Assembly (NCBI GenBank): GCA_002441005.1
Contig: DJWO01000009.1
Coordinates: forward strand, 372,001-436,000
DNA from: Candidatus Aminicenantes bacterium UBA6228
GTDB taxonomy: Bacteria > Acidobacteriota > Aminicenantia > Aminicenantales > Saccharicenantaceae
DNA length: 64,000 nt
Direction: 5' to 3'
This document shows positions 1 through 8,177 of the stretch, one piece after another (position 1 is the first letter of the stretch; every line of letters begins with the position of its first letter). The notes beneath the pieces were generated by a model. The model saw only the letters and a program-made list of their open reading frames with translations, searched no databases and was not told the origin of the DNA. A program made the translations under genes and the position numbers.

Positions 1-3000
1 TAAAAAGCATCCGCCACTCCTGTGGAGTGACTAAAGAAATCGGCCCGCCAGGGCGGGTGGCATAATCTCTGATTCTTTCACTGACACTGAGCCGGCTAAA
101 GAAGTGGTAACTGATGGCTTTGAGATCTGGCCGCCAGCTGGCCAGGCGAGGCAAAAGACGAGGATAATTGAAATCCTCAGACAGACATAAATGCCATAAA
201 ATTCTATCCATGACCCGCTGGCTAAAACGGCCTCTTAAAATTTCCACTCTCAGGTCATAATGCTCCCCCTGAGAAGTGTTCAGGCAAACCCGTAAATGAA
301 GGCCCGGATAAAGGGAAGCTACTCTGGAGACTCTGATCACTCCAGAAGTCAGTCCTTCTGGATTAAACGCCTTGAAACCGTAGGCCAGAGTTATACTTTC
401 AGCCAGAAAGGTCGGGTCGGACAGGGTCCTGCTGATCAGCCTTCTTTCCGGGCCGGAAAAATCACTGCCAATCTGGAGTCTCCCGGCAATTCTCTCTTTA
501 ATATCACCAGGTAACTTAACTTTCAGCTGCAGCCTGAAAAGGTTATAAAGATTTTCCATTATTTTAAGAGCTTCGGAAGCGAGAGCTTGATCTTTCCGGT
601 GGAGGGCCCAGCTGGCCAGCTCAGCAATAACTTCAGAACTAAACTCCGGATGAATGGTGGCAAAGTCAGACAATAACTTAAAAATATACAAAAATTGATT
701 GGCCGTTGCGGCTGAGGCTGGCCATTTCAGGGATTTCCGGTAATTGGCTAACCGCCGGCGAAGGGCTTCAAACTGGCCGCCGCCCAGGGCCGAAGAGGAA
801 ATTTCTTCAATTGATTCTTCATTCAGAAAAGTTAAACCTGATTCAACAAAAGCCGAGAGTGAAGGAGTGTACTCAGGCAGTGGCTGGTCAAGAAGGAGAA
901 GCCGGTAGGCCCAGCAACGAACTTTTTCTAAAGGATGATTGGCCAGAGCTTCCAGTCTCAGTCTGATCAGAATCGACAGCCTGAGGTTTTCGGCCTGATT
1001 AAAAAGCCTTTCAAAATCGTTCATCGTCCCGAGGGCTGCTTCTTTCGAACCAAAGAAAAGCCTGGAGATTAGCTCGTGGACCTTGAGCAAGGTTGAATCG
1101 CTTATCCCTTTAGGCGAGGGGAAATCCTGCTGATCAGACATAGCCAGGTCAGGCGGTAGCCAGACCCGGTTAGAAACATTTCCAAGGGGCGTATCCCAGC
1201 CTTCCCGGCAGACAAGAAATTTTGCCAGAGATGGATTTCCGCTCCACAGAATCGGCTGACGGGCAAATAAACCCAGATCTATTGTCCTGTTTTTGATTTC
1301 GTAGAAGAGATCCCCGATAAGGAATTTCCGGCTCTTCTGGTCATAGCGGATGACCAGAGAAGCCTCCCGGCCAGCAATAACCAGCCGGTCACCTTCTAAA
1401 CTAAAATCTTCTTCAATCAAACCAAGATCTCTGATCAGCCAGAAAGGAAGCTTCAGGCTGAAATCCTTAGAACTCAGGCTGAGATAATCTTTTTGGTAGA
1501 GCTGTTCAATCAGCTCAGAAAAATTGGCCACAATTTTTTTCCGGTTGAACGAACCCTTAGCCGTCAGTTCGCCTTTCTCGCCAGAAAAATCTCTATCCAG
1601 GAGGGCAAACTTGATCACCCGCTCATAAGGAGCCAGGCTCAGGTTAGCCGCTTCAATAATCCTCTTATAGTATTCCCTTTCTCCTTCCTGCCCTGGACAG
1701 CTGGTCAGTTCCGGCGCACTGGTATCCGGAACGATGAGCAGAGCGTTATAGGGCTGGCCATCTCCAACCAGAAAAACATTTTTAAAACCGGGGACAGACT
1801 TGAATTTATCCTCTACTTTTCGGGGAGCAATGGTCTGACCGCGGTTATTTTTATAAATATCCTTTATTCGATCGACCAGCCGGAAATAGCCGTTGGGCAA
1901 AACCTCAAAGATATCGCCGGTTTTAAGCCAGTAATCAGAGCCGGGCTGGCCCGGATAAGGAATGTCATCACCTGGCCTCTTATCTTCGAGATAGCGGGCA
2001 ATATAGTGACCCCGGGCCAGGAGTTCTCCTTCTGGACTTAACTTTAGCTCAACACCAGGCAAAGGGCAGCCCTGGGTATCGTCCACATAGCGGCCAGGCA
2101 GGGTCATGGTTAATCCGCCGGTAGCTTCTGTTAGTCCAAAACCGGAAATCAGATCAATCCCATATCTGGCTAAAAAATGAAAAACCCGGGGCTCAAGATA
2201 ACCTGCAGCTGAGATTCCCCAGCTCAGCCTTGAACCCACAATTTTTCTAACCGCTTCCTTTTTTTCCTGCTCGGTTCTGGCCCCAGCCACAGCCTCCCGG
2301 CATCTTTCATAGATCTGTACCCAGCGAATAGGCACACTGACCAGGCCAGTTGGGTTGACCTTAGGGAACAGGCTTAAAAGTGTATCTATGGAAGGATTGC
2401 CAGAAAAAACATAGGTACCGCGCCAAAAAATAGAACCAAGCAGTTCAAAATACCGGCCAAAAGTATGATACAGAGGCAAAAAACTCAGCAGAACTTCATC
2501 CTGTCCCACTGCTGGTAAGGCCGCTCCCCGGGCAAATCTTTTGGAAATAAGATTGTAGGTGGAAAAAGAAACACCCTTTGGAATACCGGTGCTACCGGAG
2601 GTATACATGACGGTTGAAACCTGGGTCAGGCGGAAGCGAGGCCGCCGGGCCAGAACCTGCTCTATTTCCTTGGGATTTAAACTCCTGATTTGCTCACCCA
2701 GATACCTTGACCCGCCCGCAGATTCGATTCTCTGCAGCCCTAAAATTTCAAAATTAAGTCCGGTTTTTTGCTTCAGCTGTTCGAGTAATTTCAATCTTTC
2801 CAGGTTGTCGGTTATGACGATGTTGATTTTAAGCTGATTAAAAATCAGCTCGAGATTCTCAAGGTTAAAACTCGGGTTTAAAGGTGTTACCAGAATATCA
2901 TAAAAAAGACAGGCCAGGTCACTGCAGGCAGAATCAAAATGATTTTCGCTGAAGATGGCTACCCGCGGTTCCCTGGGTGCGGCCAGAAGATAAAAATACC

Positions 3001-3418
3001 CGGCCAGTAGTTTCAAGTAAGAAGCAATTTCCAAATAAGTCCATTTGCCTGTTTTCAAAGAAGACAGGTCATAAAAAAGCACCCGGTCAGGATTTTCTTT
3101 AATTCGATCTTCAAATAAATCTAACAGGCTATAATTAATTCTCTGAATAAACTGGAAACAGGTCTCAGCCCATTCCCGGTTTTTTTCCGGATAAGGCAGG
3201 CCTGTTAAGAAAGTGGCGGTTGAAGTCACATTCAGATAGTTTCTGATCGTCTCGGGCTTAAGGCTGTCAGCCTGACCGGATGCCAGGAGTTTTAAGGCGG
3301 CAGCTACTATCTTCTCAGCTAAAGCCGGACTGGCCGGCAGCGGCTGGGATAGCCACGAATTTAATAGTTCTTCCAGCGAAAGTTTTGCTGAGAATGATAA
3401 ATCGTTTATATCAGGCAT
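1..3418 (-). CDS. Large AMP-binding (acyl-CoA ligase-like) protein, C-terminus cut by window edge
   Basis: An open frame runs from ATG at 3418 (MPDINDLSF...) to the window edge without a stop, giving at least 1139 residues. Residues about 90-600 form an adenylate-forming enzyme of the long-chain fatty acyl-CoA ligase type. The ATP-binding motif YTSGSTGIPKG lies near residue 270, the SGFGLTEATGG block near 430, the WLKTGDI block near 496, and a family-like lysine stretch follows (RIKDIYKNNRGQTIAPRKVE). The expected reaction is ATP-dependent activation of a carboxylic acid to an acyl-adenylate and then a thioester. The remaining 540 or more residues are mostly helical in character and match no domain I recognise. 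Bacterial acyl-CoA ligases are usually 500-650 residues, so this is a fusion. I see no Shine-Dalgarno before the ATG. The AMP-binding call is sure; the substrate and the role of the C-terminal half are unknown. Confidence 0.8.
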   Translation of the reverse strand, partial: MPDINDLSFSAKLSLEELLNSWLSQPLPASPALAEKIVAAALKLLASGQADSLKPETIRNYLNVTSTATFLTGLPYPEKNREWAETCFQFIQRINYSLLDLFEDRIKENPDRVLFYDLSSLKTGKWTYLEIASYLKLLAGYFYLLAAPREPRVAIFSENHFDSACSDLACLFYDILVTPLNPSFNLENLELIFNQLKINIVITDNLERLKLLEQLKQKTGLNFEILGLQRIESAGGSRYLGEQIRSLNPKEIEQVLARRPRFRLTQVSTVMYTSGSTGIPKGVSFSTYNLISKRFARGAALPAVGQDEVLLSFLPLYHTFGRYFELLGSIFWRGTYVFSGNPSIDTLLSLFPKVNPTGLVSVPIRWVQIYERCREAVAGARTEQEKKEAVRKIVGSRLSWGISAAGYLEPRVFHFLARYGIDLISGFGLTEATGGLTMTLPGRYVDDTQGCPLPGVELKLSPEGELLARGHYIARYLEDKRPGDDIPYPGQPGSDYWLKTGDIFEVLPNGYFRLVDRIKDIYKNNRGQTIAPRKVEDKFKSVPGFKNVFLVGDGQPYNALLIVPDTSAPELTSCPGQEGEREYYKRIIEAANLSLAPYERVIKFALLDRDFSGEKGELTAKGSFNRKKIVANFSELIEQLYQKDYLSLSSKDFSLKLPFWLIRDLGLIEEDFSLEGDRLVIAGREASLVIRYDQKSRKFLIGDLFYEIKNRTIDLGLFARQPILWSGNPSLAKFLVCREGWDTPLGNVSNRVWLPPDLAMSDQQDFPSPKGISDSTLLKVHELISRLFFGSKEAALGTMNDFERLFNQAENLRLSILIRLRLEALANHPLEKVRCWAYRLLLLDQPLPEYTPSLSAFVESGLTFLNEESIEEISSSALGGGQFEALRRRLANYRKSLKWPASAATANQFLYIFKLLSDFATIHPEFSSEVIAELASWALHRKDQALASEALKIMENLYNLFRLQLKVKLPGDIKERIAGRLQIGSDFSGPERRLISRTLSDPTFLAESITLAYGFKAFNPEGLTSGVIRVSRVASLYPGLHLRVCLNTSQGEHYDLRVEILRGRFSQRVMDRILWHLCLSEDFNYPRLLPRLASWRPDLKAISYHFFSRLSVSERIRDYATRPGGPISLVTPQEWRMLF

Positions 3419-3524
3419 GAATCAATAATTAACAGGCCTTTAAGACTGGCAGTATTTTTATTAGTTTTTATTTTAATCTATCTAACCAGCTGAGTCAAAG
3501 GAACAGTGGCTCTTCCTGACCGGC

Positions 3525-3553
3525 TTGACATTGGAATTAGTTTCTCTTAAGTT
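3525..3553 (+). promoter_or_regulatory. Promoter of tRNA-Val(TAC)
   Basis: The -35 box TTGACA (3525-3530) and the -10-like box TAAGTT (3548-3553) are separated by 17 nt. The -10 ends 17 nt before the tRNA, leaving a short 5' leader. Confidence 0.5.
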
Positions 3554-3570
3554 AATCATAAGTTCTGGCC

Positions 3571-3645
3571 GGGCGGTTAGCTCAGGGGCAGAGTGTCGGT
3601 CTTACAAACCGGAGGTCACTGGTTCGAACCCAGTACCGCCCACCA
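3571..3645 (+). tRNA. tRNA-Val (anticodon TAC), CCA encoded
   Basis: The full cloverleaf can be folded by eye. The acceptor GGGCGGT pairs with ACCGCCC, the D-arm begins GCTC, and the anticodon loop CTTACAA reads TAC on a five-pair stem. The T-arm ACTGG-TTCGAAC-CCAGT is perfect. The discriminator is A and a genomic CCA follows at 3643-3645. TAC decodes GUN valine codons, chiefly GUA and GUG. It stands alone on the plus strand with its own promoter upstream. A second valine tRNA (GAC) lies at 43028. Confidence 0.95.
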
Positions 3646-3977
3646 CTTGATCAAAGATCAAACCAATCTATATTTCCTGTTTCTCTGGAGTAACAGGGCT
3701 ACCATTTTTTGACCGCTGACCCCCCAGCCAGGAGATAAATTTATAAATTGTGTTTAGGCCTTCAGTTCTGACCAGAAATAGAATTTTTTTAGCTGAATAA
3801 GCCTGCCTTAGAAATTAATCTTCCGGCGGGAGGAAAGGTTGCTTTACGGGTCGCTGTTAGATAAGGAGCCAGAACCCGGTTCAGAAAAAAGTGGCCAGGC
3901 TATTAGCAGCTAAGTGAAAAAAGTTTTTAGTTGCAATTTCGTCACTAATTTATAAAATACAGACAAGAGGGTTGAAA
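3646..3977 (+). other. Intergenic region after tRNA-Val; small inverted repeat
   Basis: No gene is seen here. A perfect six-pair inverted repeat, TTGATC-AAA-GATCAA (3647-3661), follows the tRNA directly and could help end its transcript, although no T-run follows. AT-rich sequence at 3930-3962 before the response regulator probably holds its promoter, but no well-spaced pair of boxes is evident. Confidence 0.4.
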
Positions 3978-5321
3978 TTGGCCAAAGCCAGAATTCTGGT
4001 GGTCGAAGACGAAGCTTTGGTAGTCAGAGACCTGGTAAGTATGGTCAAATCTCTTGACTATGAGGTTACTGACCTCGTTCAAAATGGCGAAGCAGTCATC
4101 CAGAGCGTCGAGAATAACCCGCCTGATCTGGCCATTATGGATATAGTCCTTAAAGGCCGGGTTGATGGGATTGAAGCTGCTGCCATTCTATGGGAAAAAT
4201 ATTCTATACCGGTTGTTTATCTAACCTCCTTCGCTGATGATTTGACTTTCCAGCGAGCCAAACTAACTGAACCGTTTGGCTATCTGATCAAACCTTATGA
4301 AGAAAGGGAACTGGAGCTGACCATTGAGATTGCTCTTTCTAAAGCCCGAATGCAGCGGCTTTTAAAGGAAAGAGAACATTGGTTGTCTACAATTTTAAAG
4401 GGCATAGATGATGGCATTATCGTTTCTAATGAAAAGGGCCAGATCACTTTTATCAATCCTTCAGCCCAAAAAATCACCGGCTGGAAAGAGCTGGAGGCCA
4501 TCGAACAACCTGTGGATAAAGTGATTGATTTAGGGAAACAGATAGATTTCCAGAACAGTCTGGCGCTTCCCGATCGGCAAGAAACAAGCCTTAAAACCAA
4601 AACCGGCCAGGAAATTCCAGTTGAATTGACAATTGCTCCTTTGCCAGAGCCGAGAGGTCACTGGAACGGTCAGGTAATAGTTTTCAGAGATATTTCCGTC
4701 CGTCGCCAGGCTGAGCAGAAACTGTTAGAAAGCTGGGCAAAACTCCAGCGGGCCTTGAAAGGCACAATTGAAGCTATATCCATTATGATTGAGATGCGAG
4801 ATCCTTACACGGCCGGCCACCAGCGCCGGGTCGCTCAATTGGCTGAAGCTATGGCCACCAGGCTGAACCTTCCTGTAATCAAAATTGAAGGAATAAAATT
4901 TGCGGCTCAAATTCATGATATCGGAAAACTTTATGTTCCGGCTGAAATTCTCAGCAAGCCAACAAAATTGAGCGAGCTTGAATATGCCATCATCAAAACC
5001 CATCCTCAGGCCGGTTATGAGATTTTAAAAAACATTGAATTCCCCTGGCCGATCGCCGACATTGTTCTCCAGCACCATGAGCGCCTTGATGGGTCTGGAT
5101 ATCCGGCCGGTCTTAAAGATGGAGAAATCCTGCCTGAAGCCCGGATTTTATCAGTGGCCGATGTGGTCGAAGCCATGTCTTCTCACCGGCCGTATCGTCC
5201 CGCCTTCGGGATAGATAAGGCCCTGGAGGAGGTAAGCCTCAACAGCGGAATCCTTTATGACTCTCAAGCCGTGTCTGCCTGCCAGCAGCTGTTTCTGGAA
5301 AAAGCTTTTTCGTTTGATTAA
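3978..5321 (+). CDS. Response regulator with PAS and HD-GYP domains (cyclic-di-GMP phosphodiesterase)
   Basis: The domain order is receiver (about 1-120), PAS (about 135-245) and HD-GYP (about 260-447). The receiver keeps the acidic pair (VVEDE), the phospho-acceptor Asp in LAIMDIV, the Thr of YLTSF and the Lys of LIKPY. The PAS part has GIIVSNEKGQITFIN and ends in a VFRDIS-type strand. The output domain retains AGHQRRV, IHDIGKL, THPQAGY, HHERLDGSGYP and the late SVADVVEAM block, so metal-dependent hydrolysis of cyclic di-GMP is expected. I prefer the TTG at 3978 (MAKARILVV) because AAGAGGG sits about 6 nt upstream; a TTG at 3972 is too close to it. The gene stands alone, with no sensor kinase next to it. 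It acts in the cytoplasm; the stimulus is unknown. Confidence 0.9.
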   Translation: MAKARILVVEDEALVVRDLVSMVKSLDYEVTDLVQNGEAVIQSVENNPPDLAIMDIVLKGRVDGIEAAAILWEKYSIPVVYLTSFADDLTFQRAKLTEPFGYLIKPYEERELELTIEIALSKARMQRLLKEREHWLSTILKGIDDGIIVSNEKGQITFINPSAQKITGWKELEAIEQPVDKVIDLGKQIDFQNSLALPDRQETSLKTKTGQEIPVELTIAPLPEPRGHWNGQVIVFRDISVRRQAEQKLLESWAKLQRALKGTIEAISIMIEMRDPYTAGHQRRVAQLAEAMATRLNLPVIKIEGIKFAAQIHDIGKLYVPAEILSKPTKLSELEYAIIKTHPQAGYEILKNIEFPWPIADIVLQHHERLDGSGYPAGLKDGEILPEARILSVADVVEAMSSHRPYRPAFGIDKALEEVSLNSGILYDSQAVSACQQLFLEKAFSFD

Positions 5322-5325
5322 CCAG

Positions 5326-5354
5326 CAGGACCAGCTTTTTGCCTGCAGGTCCTG
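5326..5354. repeat. Inverted repeat between HD-GYP gene and tRNA-Glu
   Basis: CAGGACC (5326-5332) and GGTCCTG (5348-5354) are perfectly complementary and enclose a 15-nt loop. The repeat lies just past the stop of the HD-GYP gene and downstream of the convergent tRNA-Glu, so it may act as a two-way terminator. Neither flank has a clean T-run, so the call is weak. Confidence 0.3.
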
Positions 5355-5372
5355 ATCTGAATAAAAAAATAG

Positions 5373-5447
5373 CGCCCCCGACGGGATTCGAACCCGTGTT
5401 GCCGCCTTGAAAGGGCGATGTCCTAGGCCGGGCTAGACGACAGGGGC
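5373..5447 (-). tRNA. tRNA-Glu (anticodon TTC)
   Basis: Read on the minus strand, the acceptor GCCCCTG pairs with CGGGGGC (one G-T pair). The anticodon loop CTTTCAA on a TCGCC/GGCGG stem reads TTC, and the T-arm ACGGG-TTCGAAT-CCCGT is perfect. The discriminator is G and no CCA is encoded; CTA follows. It lies 5 nt downstream of tRNA-Lys and is probably co-transcribed with it. A T-rich stretch follows its 3' end. Confidence 0.95.
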
Positions 5448-5452
5448 GCAAG

Positions 5453-5524
5453 TGAGCCGTGCTGGACTCGAACCAGCGACACCCGGCTTAAAAGGCCGGT
5501 GCTCTCCCTCTGAGCTAACGGCCC
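5453..5524 (-). tRNA. tRNA-Lys (anticodon TTT)
   Basis: The acceptor GGGCCGT pairs with ACGGCTC. The anticodon stem CCGGC/GCCGG carries loop CTTTTAA, anticodon TTT. The T-arm GCTGG-TTCGAGT-CCAGC is perfect and the discriminator is A. No CCA is encoded. It is the first member of a tRNA-Lys/tRNA-Glu transcript with a strong promoter just upstream. Confidence 0.95.
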
Positions 5525-5550
5525 CTCAGTCCTGACCGCTTGAAAGGTTA

Positions 5551-5578
5551 TTTATAGCCAAAAATCCCCAAATGTCAA
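5551..5578 (-). promoter_or_regulatory. Promoter of the tRNA-Lys/tRNA-Glu transcript
   Basis: On the minus strand, TTGACA (5573-5578) is followed after 16 nt by TATAAA (5551-5556). The -10 box lies about 26 nt before tRNA-Lys. Confidence 0.6.
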
Positions 5579-5621
5579 TAAGACTGGTTATAATTTCCCG
5601 CTTCTAAAGTCCAGGATCTTA

Positions 5622-6314
5622 TCAAGCAGTTGGTTCAAATTTAACGATTATCCAGCGGCCATTATTAGGTTTACCAGTCTGATCTTTAAGCACATACCTT
5701 TTAAAAAAGACGTTATATTTTTTTTCAGCCCCAGCTTTTGTTTTGACACTAATCTGGACAGTTTTTGAATGAATTTCACCGCTCAGGTCCCTGATCCCAG
5801 GCATGGTTTTGAACCCGAGAGAAAACATAGCTATCTGTTCTTCTTTAGCCGCAGCTTCTTTGGCTGCGCTATGGGCTGCCTGCAGTTCCTTGTGAGCATT
5901 GTATTCCTGGTCATATTTAGCCTGAAGCTCTTCCACCTTTTTTTTCAAAGCCGCCCGGGAGCCAGCCGTCCTGGCATTATCAAGATCATCTTTAGCTGCG
6001 TCCAGAGTATCCTTAGCTTCTACTACCGGGGCCACGTGCTCATCCATTGCTTTTTTAGTATCAATTTCTTTCTTATTCAAATCTGGCAGGGTAAACGGCT
6101 CAACTGACTCTGGCGAAGCACTGAGTATCTTATAGCTGACTGCATCGATGGCCAGAGGCTCCACCGCCATTGAGGCCATCGTCTGATTGTCATTCATGGA
6201 AAGGGCGTGAAAATATTTTTGCAGCAGAGTTTTCTCTGGAGCTGAAGAGCAGGCAGTATAAAATAAAACTGCCATCAGAGCTAAACCTAGAAACCATAAT
6301 TTTTTATGTTTCAT
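5622..6314 (-). CDS. Lipoprotein with central coiled coil, function unknown
   Basis: This 230-residue protein starts with a basic n-region, a hydrophobic stretch and a lipobox (FYTAC, Cys at about 22), so it is a predicted lipoprotein. Residues about 95-165 are rich in Ala, Lys and Glu with heptad-like spacing (AKDDLDNARTA, KKKVEELQAK), suggesting a coiled coil. A compact C-terminal part ends in GRWIIVKFEPTA. I do not recognise the family. The ATG overlaps the gatA stop (ATGA), so it is translated from the gatC-gatA transcript. The pairing with the amidotransferase looks like operon convenience rather than shared function. Confidence 0.75.
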   Translation of the reverse strand: MKHKKLWFLGLALMAVLFYTACSSAPEKTLLQKYFHALSMNDNQTMASMAVEPLAIDAVSYKILSASPESVEPFTLPDLNKKEIDTKKAMDEHVAPVVEAKDTLDAAKDDLDNARTAGSRAALKKKVEELQAKYDQEYNAHKELQAAHSAAKEAAAKEEQIAMFSLGFKTMPGIRDLSGEIHSKTVQISVKTKAGAEKKYNVFFKRYVLKDQTGKPNNGRWIIVKFEPTA

Positions 6315-7783
6315 TCTTCCTCCTCCCTAACAGTTGTAATTCCATCTATATTATTTTTGAAATTAAAACTTTTTTCAAGCAAAAAAGCAACTTTAAATAA
6401 TTCTGATTCAGAAAAGTCCGGTCCGATGAGCTGGACCCCGAAAGGCAGGCCAGCCGCCGTCAGGCCTGAAGGCAGCGAAAGAGCTGGGAGACCGGCTAGA
6501 TTGGCCGTCACTGTAAAATAATCCTGAAGATACATGGACAGTGGATCCTGTTTTTCGCCCAGCCTGAAAGCTGGTTCAGGCGTGGTCGGGGTCAGGATAA
6601 GATCAACCTGTTTAAAAGCTGTCTGGAATTCATGAGTTATAGTCTGTCTGGCTTTAGCCGCCCGGGCATAATAGGCCTCATAATATCCTGAACTCAAAGC
6701 AAAAGTTCCAATTAGAATCCGGCGCTTGACCTCAGAGCCAAAGCCCAGGGTCCTGGTCTTGACATACATTTCAGAAAGCTCCCCGGAACTGGCTCTAAAA
6801 CCATATCGGACTCCGTCAAAACGAGCCAGATTGGAGCTGGCTTCTGAAGGGGCAATAATATAATAACAGGGAAGAGCATATTCCCAGGAAGGAAAAGAAA
6901 CTGTGGATAGCTTGAAGCCAAGCTTTTCCAGATTCAAGATAACTTTCTTATAATTGGCTGCCACTTCCGGATTTACTCCAGTTAGCAAGGCTTCCGCCAG
7001 CACTCCAATCCTGTTCTTAGTCAAAGGCAATTCCAGGTTTGAAAAATAATCAGGAACAGGCAGATCAGCCGAGGTTGAATCCCGGCGGTCAAAGCCAGAT
7101 ATGACCGAGGTTAGCCAGGCGCAATCGGGCACATTTCTGGCCAGCGGGCCTATTTGATCTAAAGAGGAAGCAAAAGCCACCAGACCATAACGTGAAATCC
7201 GCCCATAAGTCGGCTTGAGGCCAACCAGCCCGCAAAAGGCCGCCGGTTGCCGGACAGAGCCACCTGTCTCTGAGCCAAGAGCGGCCGCTGCTTCTCTGGC
7301 TGCCACGGCTGCCGCTGACCCGCCGCTGCTGCCGCCAGGGACTCTTTCCACATCCCAGGGATTTCTGGTCGGGAAAAAAGCCGAATTTTCAGTGGAGGAG
7401 CCCATGGCAAATTCATCGAGATTCGTTTTCCCGATAATAATGGCATCCTCCGCCTCCAGCCGTTCAATGACCGTGGCATTATAAGGCGGAACAAAATTTT
7501 CCAGAATCTTAGAACCGCAGGTAGTCCTGAGTCCCTTAGTGACAATATTATCTTTAATAGCGATAACCGCCCCCGCTAATTTCCCTTTTTCTGACCTGGA
7601 ATCAATCTGTCTGGCTCTGTTCAAAGCCGGGCCGAAGTTATAAGTCAGGTAGGCTTTGATTCTTTTATCCTGACGCTCTATCTGCCCGATGTAGTCTTCA
7701 ACGATTTCAGCCAGGCTAACCTGACCGCTTCTGACCAGATTGACAGCCTCAGCCAGCCCGAGCTCAACCAGTTCTTGACTCAT
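6311..7783 (-). CDS. gatA: Asp-tRNA(Asn)/Glu-tRNA(Gln) amidotransferase subunit A
   Basis: GatA is the amidase subunit of GatCAB. It releases ammonia from glutamine, which GatB uses to convert misacylated Glu-tRNA(Gln) or Asp-tRNA(Asn). The 490-residue length fits the family. The amidase-signature triad is visible: Lys in AVIAIKDNI, the cis-Ser in GGSSGGSAAAVA, and the nucleophile Ser in GSETGGSVRQPA. It follows gatC by 6 nt. No gatB lies in the window, so the complex is encoded at two loci. The sequence looks intact. Confidence 0.97.
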   Translation of the reverse strand: MSQELVELGLAEAVNLVRSGQVSLAEIVEDYIGQIERQDKRIKAYLTYNFGPALNRARQIDSRSEKGKLAGAVIAIKDNIVTKGLRTTCGSKILENFVPPYNATVIERLEAEDAIIIGKTNLDEFAMGSSTENSAFFPTRNPWDVERVPGGSSGGSAAAVAAREAAAALGSETGGSVRQPAAFCGLVGLKPTYGRISRYGLVAFASSLDQIGPLARNVPDCAWLTSVISGFDRRDSTSADLPVPDYFSNLELPLTKNRIGVLAEALLTGVNPEVAANYKKVILNLEKLGFKLSTVSFPSWEYALPCYYIIAPSEASSNLARFDGVRYGFRASSGELSEMYVKTRTLGFGSEVKRRILIGTFALSSGYYEAYYARAAKARQTITHEFQTAFKQVDLILTPTTPEPAFRLGEKQDPLSMYLQDYFTVTANLAGLPALSLPSGLTAAGLPFGVQLIGPDFSESELFKVAFLLEKSFNFKNNIDGITTVREEEE

Positions 7784-7789
7784 TTCAGT

Positions 7790-8071
7790 TTATTTCCCGG
7801 CCAGGACTCTTGGCACCTTAACAAAATTGTCTTCTTTATCCGGAGCCATGGCCAGAACTTCGGCTGGGGGCAACGACTCCTCGGGCTGGTCGGCCTCAAG
7901 CCGGAGACTAAAATTAACCGGTGTAAATTTTTCTTCTTGATCTGTTTCCAGGCAGGAAAGCTGCCCGACCCAGTCAATAATTTTTTCCAGCTGACCGGGT
8001 AACTCTTTTTCTTCCTCTCCGGTCAGTCTAAGATTGGCCAGCCGGCTTAGGTGATTTAGATCAAATTTCAT
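7790..8071 (-). CDS. gatC: Asp-tRNA(Asn)/Glu-tRNA(Gln) amidotransferase subunit C
   Basis: GatC is the small linker that holds GatA and GatB together. The 93-residue form starting MKFDLNHLSRLANL matches the family start and length, with the usual early helix, a WVGQLSCLET stretch and an acidic, proline-rich middle. The frame can be extended upstream to a TTG, but that adds a leucine/isoleucine run (LKLLLLLIIIS) foreign to GatC. The ATG at 8071 has no Shine-Dalgarno. It sits 7 nt after a perfect TATAAT, so the message is probably leaderless. First gene of gatC-gatA-lipoprotein. Confidence 0.93.
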   Translation of the reverse strand: MKFDLNHLSRLANLRLTGEEEKELPGQLEKIIDWVGQLSCLETDQEEKFTPVNFSLRLEADQPEESLPPAEVLAMAPDKEDNFVKVPRVLAGK

Positions 8072-8078
8072 GCTTATT

Positions 8079-8107
8079 ATTATAAGCAATAGAAGGAGCT
8101 TTAACAA
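8079..8107 (-). promoter_or_regulatory. Promoter of gatC, probably leaderless
   Basis: TTGTTA (8102-8107), a 17-nt spacer and a perfect TATAAT (8079-8084) lie on the minus strand. Only 7 nt separate the -10 box from the gatC ATG, which would put the transcription start on or next to the start codon. Confidence 0.6.
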
Positions 8108-8177
8108 GGAAACTTTCTCTTTTTAAAATTTCCAGGTTATGATATAAATAACTCTATTTTTTGGACAGGGGACAGAT

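Noticed and set aside
5769..6107. 112-codon hydrophobic plus-strand frame opposite the lipoprotein gene
   Set aside because: It mirrors the coiled-coil codons of the minus-strand gene. The lipoprotein has a proper lipobox and operon context.
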